Shown: piece by piece, positions 31,220 to 41,288 of the stretch
Layout: every line of letters starts with the position of its first letter
How positions within the stretch are numbered: position 1 is the first letter of the stretch
Assembly (NCBI RefSeq): GCF_014642915.1
Contig: NZ_BMJE01000008.1
Coordinates: 62,001-126,000, forward strand
DNA: 64,000 nucleotides
Source of the DNA: Flavobacterium suaedae
Lineage (GTDB): Bacteria; Bacteroidota; Bacteroidia; Flavobacteriales; Flavobacteriaceae
Direction: 5' to 3'
Position numbers and translations under genes: made by a program
The notes under the pieces: model-generated
Databases searched by the model: none
What the model was told of the DNA's origin: nothing
The model's input: only the letters and a program-made list of their open reading frames with translations

Positions 31220-34024
31220 TTACTCTCTTACTAACTTTGTTGTATTAACAGCATTGTTGCTGTCAGTTATTTTTACAAGGTACATACCTTTACTTATATC
31301 ATTTACATTAAAAGGAGTATTTGCAGGTGCAGCATTATAGGTTTTAACCAGTTGCCCTGTTATGTTGTACACTTCAACTTTTTGAGTTGCTGTGTTTACC
31401 ATAAACTCATTGTTAGCAGGGTTAGGATAAAGCGCTAATTTTTGGCTGTTAGCTTGTGGTGTGCTTAACGCTGCAGGCTGGTTACCAAATATCCTGAATT
31501 CTCCCGGTTGTAAGGTTACTGTTGTAGTTGTACCGCTTATGGTTGTATTGTCCATAAGATTATACCATTCATCAGTACTAGGGAAGAGGGTTTCTACAGT
31601 TTGTGCTGTAACATCAAAGTTTGCCAGTACAATAACACTGCTTAATTCTCCTGTACCAAGACTTTCATTCCAAATATCAATTCTCGGAGTTAAGCTACCC
31701 GAGGCTATTGTAAATGTTTTGGTGTGGAATACAGGATTGTTTAGTCTTATTTCTATAAGTTTAGCCCATGTGTTGTACAGTGCTGTACGGTTGGCATCAG
31801 TAGTATAACCTATTTCCGATGGTATTGGCTTAGGGTTTGTACGGCATCCGTTTTCAATTGTTCCGTTTTCACAGTGGTTAATACTGTAGTCATACCCCAG
31901 TTCGCCAAATTGCCAGAACATTTTAGGACCCGGTATTGTAAATAATACAGCCCCTACTGCCCCCATTCTGTTAAGTGCAGTAGCTTCGTCAGTTACATCA
32001 TAGCCACCGTCACTATTACCATAAGCAAGGTTTTTAAACATTAATCGTTCTTCATCATGGCTTTCTGCAAATCCGACAAGCCTTGGTTCTTGGAAAGTTT
32101 TGTTTTCAAAGTCCATGCTGTTAAAATTACTGTTTTCAGCATAACCCATACTGTTTTGGTTGTAAGGGTCTGTAAACTTACCCCATAGCATAATACCTTT
32201 ACCCTCGTCAACACGGTAATCTGCCCATTCTTTTTCTTCCTGGATACCACCTAAGTGTTCAAAAATTACATAAAAGTCAGGGTCTATTGCCCATTGTATA
32301 TCAGCATACTGTTTTAGTATAGCAACCCTGTCTGCTTGATAAGCATTTGTACAACCATCGTCACCGGGACCACAGTTTTGGGTGAACCCTTTAGTTAAAT
32401 CCCAACGGTAACCATCTATATTAAACTCGGTCATCCAGTATTCAACACTTCTTTCAACATAATACTGTGTTAGTTCGGATTGGTGGTTTAAGTCACTACC
32501 AACGCTGTATGAGTGTGTTGCTGTTACATTACAGTAAGGATTTTCTGTGCTGGGATTTCCAAAACCATCTCCATCAGGGTCATCCATCCACATACGTGCT
32601 AATGGCGATCGACCATAAACGTGGTTTAGTGCTATATCTAGTATAACTGCAATACCATTTTCGTGGCATACATCTATAAAGTTTTTCATAGAATCAGCTG
32701 TACCATAAGCTTTATCTAAAGCCATGTGGAATGCTGTATTATAACCCCACGAAATATTGCCTTCAAACTCCATTACAGGCATAATTTCTATGGCGTTTAT
32801 ATTTAGGTTTTTAAAGTAGTCAATTTGGTCTGTAAGAGAGTTCCATGTTTTTTCACTGTTGAAGTCTCTTATAAGCAGTTCGTATATAATAAGGTCTTCC
32901 TTAGCAGGTTTTTCAAAATCAGTTACCTGCCAGTTGTAAGGAACTTGTGCAGTTTCTAATACCGATACTTCAAATGATTGTCCTTCAGGATAAACAGGCA
33001 TATCAGGGTACGTTGATGCGTCTATCCAAGGGTCATCATAAGGAGAAAGTACAAGAGTAGAAAAAGGGTCTGCTGTTTTAACCATTACAGGAGAACCTGC
33101 TACTGGTGTTTCATCAATTACCCAATATTGGTAAGTATATTTTTCTTCCGGAGTAAGCCCTGTAAGTTCTAACCAAAACTTACCTGTATCCCCATCTTTT
33201 TTCATTGCATGCGCTGTACCCGGTTGCCAGTTATTAAAGCTACCTGCTACATATACAAAATCTTTACCGGGAGCATTTAATACTAATGTTGCAGTTGTAT
33301 TATCTACATCACTATAAGTAATACCGTCTCTTACACCGACTGGCATAGCTTCGGTTACAGTATTTGGGTTAACAATTACTGAAAAGGTGCGGGTTATAAC
33401 ATTACTTCCCTGAGTAACTGTTAGCTCGTAATTTTGATTTTCTGTAATATTAGCATGTACATAAGTATAACTGCTAATATTGTTTTGAGTGTCTATAACC
33501 CCTCCGTTAGAAAGTAATGCATAGTTTGCACTACCACCTGTGTTATTAGCCGCTATGCTTAATGAACCTCCTGATGTTAGTATAGTAGTACTTTCATTTT
33601 CAGGTGCAGAAAGGTTCACTTGGAAAGAACCAATAGCTGCAAATAAGTCTGAAGATTGCGGAGACCCTGTTTCAGCTCTGAATACCACACATATTTGTGA
33701 TATAGTGCTTGATGTTGGTACACCGAAGTAACTGTATAAATCAGGGGTTATTTCCAGTTGATATACTGTTCCGGAAACAGGAGTAAGTGCCGGTTGTACA
33801 TCATTCTGTCCCCAATCGCCTATTACATATTGCCACTGCTCATCGTCTACAGTTACCCCCATATGTGCATATATAGTACCTGTGTAACTTTCCAGCGGAG
33901 TTCCTGCCGCATCAAAATATAAAGTTACAGGACCCGTTGCCACAGCAGGGGTTGGTGAGGTTGTAAGCTGTGCAAAACCTGTATAACTTATTATGAACAG
34001 AAGTAAAAAAGTAATCTTTTTCAT
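31220..34024 (-). CDS. Secreted GH13 alpha-amylase with binding modules and T9SS sorting domain
   Basis: A 934-residue enzyme: signal peptide 1-19, an N-terminal starch-binding-like module (about 30-140), an Ig-like piece, a CBM48/E-set module (about 240-325, VYVAGSFNNWQPG), a GH13 barrel (about 370-760) and a type A T9SS C-terminal domain (about 862-934, LALYPNPANNEF, then KMYLVKI-like GMYLVKITD). Catalytic residues are Asp542 in GYRWDLTKG, Glu589 in FYVIFEHLGG and Asp657 in AESHDEER; region I is DIALNHVYG (Asp463, His468). It is probably exported to the cell surface to attack starch. It follows the SusE-like gene after a hairpin. Confidence 0.93.
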   Translation of the reverse strand: MKKITFLLLFIISYTGFAQLTTSPTPAVATGPVTLYFDAAGTPLESYTGTIYAHMGVTVDDEQWQYVIGDWGQNDVQPALTPVSGTVYQLEITPDLYSYFGVPTSSTISQICVVFRAETGSPQSSDLFAAIGSFQVNLSAPENESTTILTSGGSLSIAANNTGGSANYALLSNGGVIDTQNNISSYTYVHANITENQNYELTVTQGSNVITRTFSVIVNPNTVTEAMPVGVRDGITYSDVDNTTATLVLNAPGKDFVYVAGSFNNWQPGTAHAMKKDGDTGKFWLELTGLTPEEKYTYQYWVIDETPVAGSPVMVKTADPFSTLVLSPYDDPWIDASTYPDMPVYPEGQSFEVSVLETAQVPYNWQVTDFEKPAKEDLIIYELLIRDFNSEKTWNSLTDQIDYFKNLNINAIEIMPVMEFEGNISWGYNTAFHMALDKAYGTADSMKNFIDVCHENGIAVILDIALNHVYGRSPLARMWMDDPDGDGFGNPSTENPYCNVTATHSYSVGSDLNHQSELTQYYVERSVEYWMTEFNIDGYRWDLTKGFTQNCGPGDDGCTNAYQADRVAILKQYADIQWAIDPDFYVIFEHLGGIQEEKEWADYRVDEGKGIMLWGKFTDPYNQNSMGYAENSNFNSMDFENKTFQEPRLVGFAESHDEERLMFKNLAYGNSDGGYDVTDEATALNRMGAVGAVLFTIPGPKMFWQFGELGYDYSINHCENGTIENGCRTNPKPIPSEIGYTTDANRTALYNTWAKLIEIRLNNPVFHTKTFTIASGSLTPRIDIWNESLGTGELSSVIVLANFDVTAQTVETLFPSTDEWYNLMDNTTISGTTTTVTLQPGEFRIFGNQPAALSTPQANSQKLALYPNPANNEFMVNTATQKVEVYNITGQLVKTYNAAPANTPFNVNDISKGMYLVKITDSNNAVNTTKLVRE

Positions 34025-34048
34025 AATTTAATATTTATATATGTAAAG

Positions 34049-34078
34049 AAAGGGCTGATGAAAATCAGCCCTTTTTTT
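34049..34078. terminator. Hairpin between the SusE-like and amylase genes
   Basis: An 11-bp stem AAAGGGCTGAT / ATCAGCCCTTT with a GAAA loop. The best T-run faces the plus strand; on the minus (operon) strand the tail is weaker (TTTCTTTA). It may therefore be a partial terminator or an mRNA-stabilising stem that separates susCDE from the amylase. Confidence 0.7.
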
Positions 34079-34083
34079 ATTAA

Positions 34084-35208
34084 TTAAAGTCCTGATACTG
34101 TAGCAGTACCGTCAAAACCAATTTCAAGGTCAATTGTAGTTTCTCCGGCAGTTACAGCAATATTTCCAGCACCAGTATTGTAAACTACAGTGTCATCAGC
34201 TCCTACTTGGAAAGCCCATTGGTCATTATAAATTGCATCACCGGTATTTTTAGATCTAAACTTCATCTCTTCTGTAATAAGCGTTACAGTAATACTGTAC
34301 TTGTTTTCTGCAAAGTTATAAGTCATCGGGGTTTCTGCGTCCCATCCGCTTGGTGTTGCGGCACCAATTATACCCCAATCCATTTTTACAGCCTCATAAG
34401 TAAGATTATCAATGTCAACCCATACGTAATAGAAACCATCTCCATCAGTTTCGGCTATTTTAATGTCGCCACTACCCGGTGAATTTTCAAGGTTTCCATC
34501 TTGTGCTCCGCTAATAGTACCATAATTACCATCAATATCACCCCAGTCAGCTTGTGCATTTACAAATTTAAATCCGTCTGCGGCACCAACTTTTACATAC
34601 GCTTCAAATACTTGTGTAGTACCATCGCCTATATAGCGCATAGGTATAGCATTTGCAGGGCTCCAAGCATCAAGCTCATAATATGCTTGTGGTGCGCCTA
34701 CCATGTAAAGTGCAGGTTCGGTTGGTCCTTCTCCTCCGCTTGCAAATACTATAGTAAGTGTTATGCTGTTAGATGTCATTGGCAAATCACTATTGTCACC
34801 AAGGCTGGCAATAACTCTTGCTTCTATAACAACCTGCTCAGCATCTTCGGCTACGTTTAAGCCGGTTTCAGACATTAATTTAGTTTTTAAATTTCCTCCT
34901 GTTACAGAAGCAAATCGATTTGTAGTGTTTGCCAGTTCTACCGGTTCGGCAAAATCAGTTTCTGCTAATGCAATTTCTACTGAGTAGTTGATTTCTGTAT
35001 TTTCACTATATGCTGCGTGATCCCAAACGAATGTAACAGCAGCGTTGTCTGCTGTGCTTGGTGTTAGTGTTACTACACCTCCGTCATCCGGAGACATAAG
35101 TACAGGATCTGTAGACTTTTCAATAACAATTTGATTGTCATCGGTACTACATGACATTATTGATAAAAGCAATAATGATAAAATTGATAGATTAAATATT
35201 TTCTTCAT
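34084..35208 (-). CDS. SusE-like starch-binding outer-membrane lipoprotein
   Basis: A 374-residue lipoprotein (lipobox Cys20, SIMSC, followed by STDD). Residues about 30-150 form the SusE N-terminal Ig-like domain (VLMSPDDGGVVTLTPS, then AVTFVWDHAAYSE). Two tandem SusE/SusF starch-binding modules follow (about 170-275, ALYMVGAPQAYYELDAWSP, and 280-374, WGIIGAATPSGWDAE). It captures maltooligosaccharides at the cell surface for SusC/SusD. It is third in the minus-strand operon, 16 bases after susD. Confidence 0.9.
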   Translation of the reverse strand: MKKIFNLSILSLLLLSIMSCSTDDNQIVIEKSTDPVLMSPDDGGVVTLTPSTADNAAVTFVWDHAAYSENTEINYSVEIALAETDFAEPVELANTTNRFASVTGGNLKTKLMSETGLNVAEDAEQVVIEARVIASLGDNSDLPMTSNSITLTIVFASGGEGPTEPALYMVGAPQAYYELDAWSPANAIPMRYIGDGTTQVFEAYVKVGAADGFKFVNAQADWGDIDGNYGTISGAQDGNLENSPGSGDIKIAETDGDGFYYVWVDIDNLTYEAVKMDWGIIGAATPSGWDAETPMTYNFAENKYSITVTLITEEMKFRSKNTGDAIYNDQWAFQVGADDTVVYNTGAGNIAVTAGETTIDLEIGFDGTATVSGL

Positions 35209-35224
35209 TTGTTGAGTATTAAGA

Positions 35225-36781
35225 TTAGTAACCTGAGTTTTGATTTAAGTTTGGATTTGCCTGTAGTGCGCTTGCCGGGATTGGGAATACTTTGTAATCG
35301 TTAGATATAGAAACTCCGTTTACATTGTTACCTTTCCAAGGCCATAAGTAGCTTCCGCCTGCAAATTTTCCAAAACGAATAAGATCTGACCTTCTGTGTC
35401 CTTCAAGATTAAGTTCACGAGCTCTTTCGTCAAGTATAAAGTCAAGTGTTAATTCTCCTGCTGAAATAGTTGAAGCATTAGATCGGGTTCTTACAGCGTT
35501 AACATAGTCTAAAGCTGTAGACGCTGAACCTCCACCGCCACGAAGTACACATTCTGCATACATCAAGTAAGCATCAGCTAGTCTGTATAAAGGGAAATCA
35601 GTAGAAGAGAACGATGTTGCTATAGGCGCTCCGGTAAAGTTTGTGTTTCTAAACTTAACCGAAGGGTAGCCATCTTCCCACTCTTTATAGTCTTCCATTT
35701 CATAATTATGTCCTTCTGTCCAGAAAAGTTTTGCTCTGTCATCAGTAGAAGTTTCTAAATCTCCATATAAACCATACCATGCTTTAGTAGCTCTGTGCCC
35801 TGTCCATGCGTCTATACCACCAAATTGAGCTATTGGCATTGTCTCTGTACTTAATGAACCGTTAACTATGTAAGTAGTATTACCATAACTCTGGCTTACT
35901 ACAGCATCAGCAATAAGCGGGAAAATAATTTCGTTAGAGTTATAGTTGTCTGCAGAGAACATACTTACAAAGTTTTCGTCCAGTGTATAACCACCTTCGT
36001 CAATTACTAAGCTAGTGTAATTTAAAGCCTCGGTATAGCGTGCCTGACCAGTGTAAACTTCTGCATTTAAGTATAGTTTTGCCAGTAGCATGCGTACTAC
36101 CGATTTGTTTGCTCTGCCATAGTCATTAGTCATAGGCATAGTAGGCTCAATAGCAAGTAGTTCACTTTCTACATATTCAAACATTTCCGTTCTTGTAGAT
36201 TCTTCCAGTGGTGTAGTGTTACCATAATTACTTTCATTTACTATAACACCTTTGCCAAAACAATCAATCATATAGTAATATGCTAAAGCTCTGATAAAGC
36301 GTAGCTCACTTACTATCTGCTCTTTGTTTTCAACGTCAACAGTTTCTAATATAAGTATAATATTGGTAGTTTGCGGTACTACATAATATACCCTGTCATA
36401 CAAATATTTAAAGAACTTGTTATTTTCGTCCCAACTAGATGTTGTTGTAAGCTGGTCAAGACCATCATCTCCCCAACGGTTTTTCATACCATCGGCAGTA
36501 AAGTCTTGTAGATTAATAATACCTCTTAAAAAGGCTGTTTCACCGGGATCAGGTCCGCTAATATCTGAACTTCCAGGTCCGGTTGGTCCGGAAAGGGCAA
36601 ATGCGCCGTACATTTTAGATAGCAGACCTTGTACAGCATTAGGGTCTTGCGCCAGAAGGTTTTCCAGCGATAATTCAACCTTTGGTTCTGTATTCAAATC
36701 GTCTGTACACGAAGCGAATAACAGCAATATAAAAGTGCTGATTCCTAAAATTAATTTTTTATTGAAATTTTTCATATACAA
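35225..36781 (-). CDS. susD: SusD/RagB family starch-binding lipoprotein
   Basis: A 518-residue SusD homologue: lipobox Cys25 (LFASC) followed by TDDLN, a helical TPR-rich body and the family features near the C-terminus (YRLADAYLMYAECVLRGG, ILDERARELNLEGHRRSDLI and RFGKF, ending VFPIPASALQANPNL). SusD binds the glycan over the SusC channel as a lid. The first Met or Met3 (MKNFNKK) could be the start; Met3 gives the more usual signal peptide. It lies 11 bases after the susC stop. Confidence 0.95.
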   Translation of the reverse strand: MYMKNFNKKLILGISTFILLLFASCTDDLNTEPKVELSLENLLAQDPNAVQGLLSKMYGAFALSGPTGPGSSDISGPDPGETAFLRGIINLQDFTADGMKNRWGDDGLDQLTTTSSWDENNKFFKYLYDRVYYVVPQTTNIILILETVDVENKEQIVSELRFIRALAYYYMIDCFGKGVIVNESNYGNTTPLEESTRTEMFEYVESELLAIEPTMPMTNDYGRANKSVVRMLLAKLYLNAEVYTGQARYTEALNYTSLVIDEGGYTLDENFVSMFSADNYNSNEIIFPLIADAVVSQSYGNTTYIVNGSLSTETMPIAQFGGIDAWTGHRATKAWYGLYGDLETSTDDRAKLFWTEGHNYEMEDYKEWEDGYPSVKFRNTNFTGAPIATSFSSTDFPLYRLADAYLMYAECVLRGGGGSASTALDYVNAVRTRSNASTISAGELTLDFILDERARELNLEGHRRSDLIRFGKFAGGSYLWPWKGNNVNGVSISNDYKVFPIPASALQANPNLNQNSGY

Positions 36782-36792
36782 TGTTTTTTTAT

Positions 36793-39700
36793 TTAAAAGT
36801 CAAGGTTTACACCGAAACTGTAAATCCTGGGACGTGGATAAAAGTTGTTGTCAATTGCTCCGAAGTTTTCCGGATCCTGACCTGAATAGTCAGTTATGAT
36901 GAAAGCATTGTTTACTGTAGCATATACACGTAAAGATGCAGACTCCATTATGTCATTAAATCTATAGCCTAATGTAATGTTATCACACCTTAAAAAGGCA
37001 GCATTTTCAAGATAGTAATCAGAGAAAGGAACATTTCCGTTAACAGTCTGGAACCTAGGGTCAGCTGCCCCACTATAAAAGTCAAGTACGTTGTTAAGAC
37101 TGTTTGTATTATTGGGCAATGCCCTGTCTGTCCAGCCTCCTGCAAGTTTAATGGCATTATATACTTTACCATCAAATTGTCCGTGGAAATTAGCAGATAA
37201 ATCGAAGTTTTTGTAGGTTACATTAGTACCCAAACCAAATGTCCAGTTAGGGCGTAATGCTTCAAAATATCTGTCATCGTTTGTTATAACACCATCTTCG
37301 TTACGGTCTCTGAAAGCTCCCGGTATAACATTGCCATCAGCATCATAAAGTTGTTCGAATACCCATGCGGAATAAGGTTGTGAACCAACATTATGGCGTG
37401 CCAAATTATTACCTGTACCAACAGGGAGACCTCCTCCCGCATCTGTTATACTGATATTTTTAAGGTCAGTAACTTGCCCAAAGTTATAAGCTAGGTTGCC
37501 TAAAAGCTCCCAACTCCAATCTTCAGTATTAATAGGATTTAAGTTTAAGTCAATTTCAATACCTTTATTTTCCATAGAACCTATGTTTTGGATGATGTTA
37601 TTACTAAGGTATTGTCCCGGTGGTACAGTTGTGCTTACCAGTAAGTCATCAGTAACTTTTTTATACACATCTACACTACCGCTTAATAATCCTCTTTTAA
37701 ATAATGAGAAATCTATACCGGCATTATAAGTAGTAGTTACTTCCCATGTTAATTGGTCATTAAAAGGATTATCACTATATATATTTACGCCTGGTAAGTA
37801 TTGGCTGGTTGAGCTTCCCGGGCTAAATATAGCTGAACTAGGGTAATAACCAACACGCTCTATAGAAGCTATGTCCTGTTGACCTGTTTGGCCGTAACTT
37901 ACACGAAGTTTTAGGTTATTTACTACTTTACTATCTTTTAAGAAGTTCTCATCTGTCATTCTCCATGCAAAAGCAGCAGCAGGAAAATACCCCCATCTAT
38001 CATCCTTTTTAAAGTAAGATGAACCATCTGCTCTTAATGTAAATGTGAAAAGGTATTTGTCGAATAAATCTACATTAGCACGACCAAAGAAAGATTCTAA
38101 TACACTTTTATTATAGTACCTATTATTTGGGTTTTGCTCATTTGGTTGTACTTCCCTTAAGCCGGTAAGGGTATTATATCTGTATTCTGTTTTATACCCA
38201 TCGTTTACAAAGCTTTGGTACGAATGACCTGCTTGAGCATCTATTCTTGTAACAGGGCCATCAAAATTTTTTGTATACGCTAAGTACGCATCCATTAGTT
38301 TATTGGTAATGTGTTGCGTTTCTCTGTAGTGAACCCCCGGGTTAAATACCCATACACCGGTTCCCTGTTCTTCGCTTGCGGTAACATCTTTTTGGTATGT
38401 CGCAAAAGCATATTGACCATATTTTTCTAAAATATCAGCACGAGAAGCATCTATACCAAAATTAACAACAGCTCTTAATTCCGGTAAGAAATGCATTTTG
38501 TAATCAAACTGAATATTACCTATTAATTTGTTTACCTTTTCAGGTCTTCTTCTTTCATTTAAAAGGTTAACAGGGTTGTACTGCCCATCTAAATCAAGAG
38601 GGTCAGCATCTGTAGTGTTTTGGTAGTAACCACCAAAGTTATTAGTGTCTGCTGTAGTATATACAGGTTTAGTAGGATCCATATTTAAAGCTCCTGCAAG
38701 AACACCACCTTCATCTATAGCATTTTTATCTACCCAAAAACCTTTGGCATTTACATCTACTTTTAAATGGTCATCAAAAAACGTAGGAGTAATTTTAACC
38801 GAAGCAGTATAACGCTCATAATCATTTGTTTTTACAAGACCTTCGTTGTTAGTATATCCTATAGAAGCACGTGCAGGCACTTTACCAAACAGGTTAGCAC
38901 GAGCACTAAAGTTATGGTCTGTAAATAAAGAACTTCTTAAAATTTCATCTTGCCATTTAGTGTTGTATAGTATACGTCCTTCAATTTCTTCAGTTGCAGG
39001 GTTGTCTACTGCATCAGTTGTCGGATCGTCTATTCCAAGCTTATCCGTTTGAGTAGGATGATACTCTCTTATAAATCTTGCAAAGGTAGGACCATCCATA
39101 ACATCAACTAAGTCTTTGGCTTTACCAAAACCAACGCTTGCATTGTAATTGAATTGAGGTTTTCCTGATGCTCCTTTCTTGGTAGTAATAATAATTACAC
39201 CATTAGAAGCTCTTGAACCATATATTGCTGTTGCCGAAGCATCTTTTAATATTGTAAACGACTCAATATCGTTAGGGTTTACCAGAGATAAAGGGTTGTT
39301 TACACCTGCAGGATTCACAATACTAAGAGGAACACCGTCAATAATAATAAGTGGACTGTTATTAGCGTTTAAAGAACTTCCTCCACGTATTATAATGTTT
39401 GGTGCAGCGTCAGGCTGTCCACCTGCACTGGTAATACGTATACCCGGTGCTCTACCTGTTAGTAACTGGTCTGCTGTGGTAATAGCACCCTTGTTAAACT
39501 CATCAGAAGTAACAGCGGTTAAAGATCCTGTTGCATCTTTTTTGGTAGTAGTACCGTAACCAATTACAACTACTTCTTCAAGCTGTGTTGCGTCTTCCTG
39601 CAAAACAATATTTACAGTGCTTTGTCCGTTATATTCTACTACCTGATTGGCAAACCCAATAAAGCTAAACACAACACGATCTCCTGTGTTTACGCTTAGC

Positions 39701-39882
39701 AGGGTATACTTACCATCAATGTCAGTAGTAGTACCGTTAGTCGTGCCCTCAATCATAACATTTGCTCCGGGAATAGGCAGTCCGGAAGTATCACTAACAG
39801 TACCTGTTAAAGTGTTCTGAGCCAGAATACTAAATGGTAACATCAGCAATAAAAGCAAGAACTTTTTATACATTGTTTTCAT
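36793..39882 (-). CDS. susC: SusC-type TonB-dependent outer-membrane transporter
   Basis: A 1029-residue protein: signal peptide to about residue 22, a carboxypeptidase-like regulatory domain (about 23-100, LTGTVSDTSGLPIPGANVMI), the TonB-box-like EEVVVIGYGT (near 102-111), plug domain (about 115-235, with LIIIDGVPL and DASATAIYGSRASNGVIII, ITTKKG) and a 22-strand barrel. It imports maltooligosaccharides with SusD. It is first in the operon and faces the lacI gene divergently. A second Met (Met4) could also serve as start. Confidence 0.96.
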   Translation of the reverse strand: MKTMYKKFLLLLLMLPFSILAQNTLTGTVSDTSGLPIPGANVMIEGTTNGTTTDIDGKYTLLSVNTGDRVVFSFIGFANQVVEYNGQSTVNIVLQEDATQLEEVVVIGYGTTTKKDATGSLTAVTSDEFNKGAITTADQLLTGRAPGIRITSAGGQPDAAPNIIIRGGSSLNANNSPLIIIDGVPLSIVNPAGVNNPLSLVNPNDIESFTILKDASATAIYGSRASNGVIIITTKKGASGKPQFNYNASVGFGKAKDLVDVMDGPTFARFIREYHPTQTDKLGIDDPTTDAVDNPATEEIEGRILYNTKWQDEILRSSLFTDHNFSARANLFGKVPARASIGYTNNEGLVKTNDYERYTASVKITPTFFDDHLKVDVNAKGFWVDKNAIDEGGVLAGALNMDPTKPVYTTADTNNFGGYYQNTTDADPLDLDGQYNPVNLLNERRRPEKVNKLIGNIQFDYKMHFLPELRAVVNFGIDASRADILEKYGQYAFATYQKDVTASEEQGTGVWVFNPGVHYRETQHITNKLMDAYLAYTKNFDGPVTRIDAQAGHSYQSFVNDGYKTEYRYNTLTGLREVQPNEQNPNNRYYNKSVLESFFGRANVDLFDKYLFTFTLRADGSSYFKKDDRWGYFPAAAFAWRMTDENFLKDSKVVNNLKLRVSYGQTGQQDIASIERVGYYPSSAIFSPGSSTSQYLPGVNIYSDNPFNDQLTWEVTTTYNAGIDFSLFKRGLLSGSVDVYKKVTDDLLVSTTVPPGQYLSNNIIQNIGSMENKGIEIDLNLNPINTEDWSWELLGNLAYNFGQVTDLKNISITDAGGGLPVGTGNNLARHNVGSQPYSAWVFEQLYDADGNVIPGAFRDRNEDGVITNDDRYFEALRPNWTFGLGTNVTYKNFDLSANFHGQFDGKVYNAIKLAGGWTDRALPNNTNSLNNVLDFYSGAADPRFQTVNGNVPFSDYYLENAAFLRCDNITLGYRFNDIMESASLRVYATVNNAFIITDYSGQDPENFGAIDNNFYPRPRIYSFGVNLDF

Positions 39883-39966
39883 ACAAGTTGTTTAGGTTAA
39901 TTTTGCGTTTTGTTTTGCTTATAAGTTCACTTCGTATGTTAAAATTATGTAAAATCTCTTAGCAAA

Positions 39967-39976
39967 AAAACGTTTT
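39967..39976. promoter_or_regulatory. Candidate LacI-family operator 1
   Basis: The perfect palindrome AAAACGTTTT, centred on CG, has the typical shape of LacI/GalR operators. It lies in the susC-lacI intergenic region, 28 bases (centre to centre) from a second similar site. Confidence 0.55.
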
Positions 39977-39992
39977 CGTGAATGATAGCTAC

Positions 39993-40006
39993 CGAAAACG
40001 TTTGCG
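39993..40006. promoter_or_regulatory. Candidate LacI-family operator 2
   Basis: CGAAAACGTTTGCG contains the same AAAACGTTT core as site 1 and lies 28 bases away, close to three helical turns, so both could be on one DNA face and bound by the regulator encoded at 40111. Confidence 0.58.
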
Positions 40007-40110
40007 TGTTGAAAACTTTTCTTATTTTGCTCAATAACAGTAAGAAAATTGCTATATCTGGAAATTAAAGCTATATTTATTCTAAATTTAATAGTTTGAT
40101 GCTTTTTTAG

Positions 40111-41133
40111 ATGAAAAGAAAAGTTACCCTAAAACAGATTGCAAGAGAACTTGATGTCTCTATTTCTACCGTATCAAAATCGCTTAGAAACAGTCCGGAA
40201 ATTAGTGAAGATACCCGTCAAAAAGTACAGGCTTTTGCTAAACTTTACAACTACCGTCCTAATAATATAGCCTTAAGTTTAAAGAATAAACGAACCAAAA
40301 CCATAGGTATAATTATCCCTGAAATTGTTCATCACTTTTTCGCAACAGTTATTAGTGGGATAGAGCATGTTGCTAACGAAAATGGCTATAATGTAATTGT
40401 TTGCCTTTCTGATGAGTCTTTTGATAAAGAGGTAATAAACATGGATATGCTTGCCAGCGGTAGTACGGATGGTTTTATTATGTCACTATCTAAAGAAACC
40501 CAGCAAAAAAAAGACTTTCACCATATAGAAGAGGTAATAAATCAGGGAATGCCTGTTGTAATGTTCGACAGGGTTACTAATGAAGTTTTATGTGATAAAG
40601 TAATTATAGACGACCAGTTGGCAGCCTACGAAGCCGTTGAGTTTTTTATTAATAAGGGTTGTAAAAAAATAGGTCTTGTTACTACGGTAGACTATGTTAG
40701 TGTAGGTAAACTACGTACAGATGGCTATATAAATGCTCTTAAAGATCATGACATGAAAGTAAATGAAGACATGATTGTAAAAATAGAGGATATAGATAAT
40801 TGTGCCAGTAAAATTGAAAAACTGCTTGAAGAACAAAAACCTGATGCTATTTTTGCTGTGAATGAACTTTTTGCAGTTACCACTATTAAACTGGCAAACA
40901 AAATGGGGGTTAAAGTTCCCGAAGACTTATCGGTAATAGGGTTTACTGATGGCATTATATCTAAATTCTCAACACCTACTATATCAACCATAAGCCAAAA
41001 TGGGATAAAAATGGGCGGAAGAGCAGCAAAAATGTTAATAGAAAGGCTGGAAATGGAGGAAGAAGATGAGCTTTATAAGACAGAATTAATAGAAACTCAC
41101 CTTGTTGAAAGAGAATCTACGGCAACGTTGTAG
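40111..41133 (+). CDS. LacI-family transcriptional regulator of the maltodextrin locus
   Basis: A 340-residue regulator: N-terminal LacI helix-turn-helix (about 4-50, VTLKQIARELDVSISTVSKS) with the hinge helix (PNNIALSLKNKRTKTIGIII), followed by a periplasmic-binding-protein-like sensor domain (about 62-335). Its place between the susC operon and the maltose permease operon, and the AAAACGTTT sites just upstream, indicate that it controls the whole locus in response to maltose or a derivative. This differs from Bacteroides, where SusR does the job. Confidence 0.94.
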   Translation: MKRKVTLKQIARELDVSISTVSKSLRNSPEISEDTRQKVQAFAKLYNYRPNNIALSLKNKRTKTIGIIIPEIVHHFFATVISGIEHVANENGYNVIVCLSDESFDKEVINMDMLASGSTDGFIMSLSKETQQKKDFHHIEEVINQGMPVVMFDRVTNEVLCDKVIIDDQLAAYEAVEFFINKGCKKIGLVTTVDYVSVGKLRTDGYINALKDHDMKVNEDMIVKIEDIDNCASKIEKLLEEQKPDAIFAVNELFAVTTIKLANKMGVKVPEDLSVIGFTDGIISKFSTPTISTISQNGIKMGGRAAKMLIERLEMEEEDELYKTELIETHLVERESTATL

Positions 41134-41172
41134 TTTATTTTAAGATACTAAAAATCAAATATTTAAAAATTT

Positions 41173-41200
41173 AAATCTGTCCTGCGTGGCAGATTTTTTT
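41173..41200 (+). terminator. Intrinsic terminator of the lacI-family gene
   Basis: Stem AAATCTG..CC / GG.CAGATTT followed by a run of T's, 39 bases after the regulator's stop codon. Confidence 0.8.
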
Positions 41201-41233
41201 TATACAAAATAAATTTTCAGACTAAAATATGTA

Positions 41234-41241
41234 TATATTTG
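41234..41241 (+). promoter_or_regulatory. -7 promoter box of the maltose permease operon
   Basis: TATATTTG, an exact TAnnTTTG match, about 95 bases before the permease ATG. The -33 region is not well conserved. Confidence 0.5.
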
Positions 41242-41288
41242 CTACTGATTATCAAAGCTTATAACTTCACTTCACACAATAAGTTTTT

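Larger units (their letters stand above)
39883..40110. promoter_or_regulatory. susC-lacI divergent control region
   Basis: A 228-base gap carrying the promoters of both the susC operon and the regulator gene. I cannot place the promoter boxes with confidence: on the plus strand TTATTTTG (40022-40029) is one mismatch from a -7 box. Two palindromic LacI-like sites are annotated separately. Confidence 0.6.

Noticed and set aside
32041..32250. 69-codon frame within the amylase gene on the same strand, other frame
   Set aside because: It lies inside the catalytic domain of a clear GH13 gene in a shifted frame; no start signal or domain supports it.
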